Of a DNA stretch of 5,554 nucleotides, positions 5,434-5,554 are shown one piece after another. Every line of letters starts with the position of its first letter. Positions within the stretch are counted from its first letter, which is position 1. The notes under the pieces were generated by a model. It was not told the DNA's origin and ran no database searches. It was given only the letters and a program-made list of their open reading frames with translations. Both the position numbers and the translations under genes were made by a program. This DNA is from JBBRUG01 sp038247995 (GTDB lineage Bacteria > Chloroflexota > Chloroflexia > Chloroflexales > Chloroflexaceae): contig JBBRUG010000366.1 in NCBI GenBank assembly GCA_038247995.1, forward strand, positions 1-5,554, in the 5' to 3' direction.

Positions 5434-5554
5434 GGAAGGAACCAAGGAACCAAGGAACCAAGGAACCAAGGAACCAAGGAACCAAGGAACCAAGGAACCA
5501 AGGAACCAAGGAACCAAGGAACCAAGGAACCAAGGAACCAAGGAACCAAGGAAC
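5432..5554. repeat. Octamer tandem repeat AAGGAACC, running off the window
   Basis: From 5436 to 5554 the 8-base unit AAGGAACC repeats without a single change: 14 full copies plus seven bases of a fifteenth. It is preceded by a half unit AAGG at 5432-5435. The right end lies outside the window, so total length is unknown. All six frames through it are stop-free. Perfect identity between copies suggests recent expansion or ongoing slippage; the sequence could also reflect assembly uncertainty at a contig edge. Confidence 0.97.

Noticed and set aside
5327..5533. A minus-strand frame encoding LVPWFLGS repeats followed by a short tail
   Set aside because: It begins at a TTG within the octamer repeat, covers the sigma-70 promoter and overlaps the start of the YdeI-family gene. 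It is open only because the repeat has no stops.
5432..5554. CRISPR array at the right edge
   Set aside because: The units are 8 bases, directly adjacent and without spacers, so this is a simple tandem repeat.

Overview
This is a GC-rich bacterial window with ordinary bacterial gene signals: Shine-Dalgarno sequences ahead of most starts and one near-consensus sigma-70 promoter. The gene content (a LuxR-type regulator, a leaderless V8-like protease, a PhzF-family enzyme, TetR, GNAT and YdeI/OmpD-associated proteins), the high GC and the scattered short repeats would suit a Chloroflexota-like or similar environmental genome. That placement is a guess, because no taxonomic marker gene is present.

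The left part (1-2002) is transcribed rightward. It opens with the last 41 codons of a LuxR/NarL-type regulator. An AT-richer gap follows, then a 452-residue serine protease of the V8/glutamyl-endopeptidase type (S1B-like). This protease has a long acidic N-terminal region and a hydrophobic segment but no signal peptide. After 80 bases comes a 123-residue protein with a carboxypeptidase-regulatory-like beta-sandwich domain and an acidic tail. The two are probably co-expressed. The small gene carries a perfect 19-bp inverted repeat inside its coding sequence. A strong hairpin (2004-2029) separates it from the convergent genes on the right.

The right part (2040-5358) is transcribed leftward. 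In transcription order it holds a YdeI/OmpD-associated-family protein and, 31 bases later, a GNAT acetyltransferase, which form one probable transcription unit. A 366-base non-coding stretch follows, holding a degenerate palindromic GC-rich element. Next come a TetR repressor with a palindromic candidate operator just upstream of its start, and a PhzF-family isomerase/epimerase. The TetR protein may control itself and possibly its neighbours.

The right edge (5432-5554) is a near-perfect octamer tandem repeat, AAGGAACC, with at least 14 copies. It runs off the window and abuts the -35 box of the YdeI-family promoter. The most unusual signals are this repeat-promoter junction, the 19-bp inverted repeat inside the small gene, and the leaderless protease paired with a small beta-sandwich protein. 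I did not find a clear-cut new defence or mobile system.
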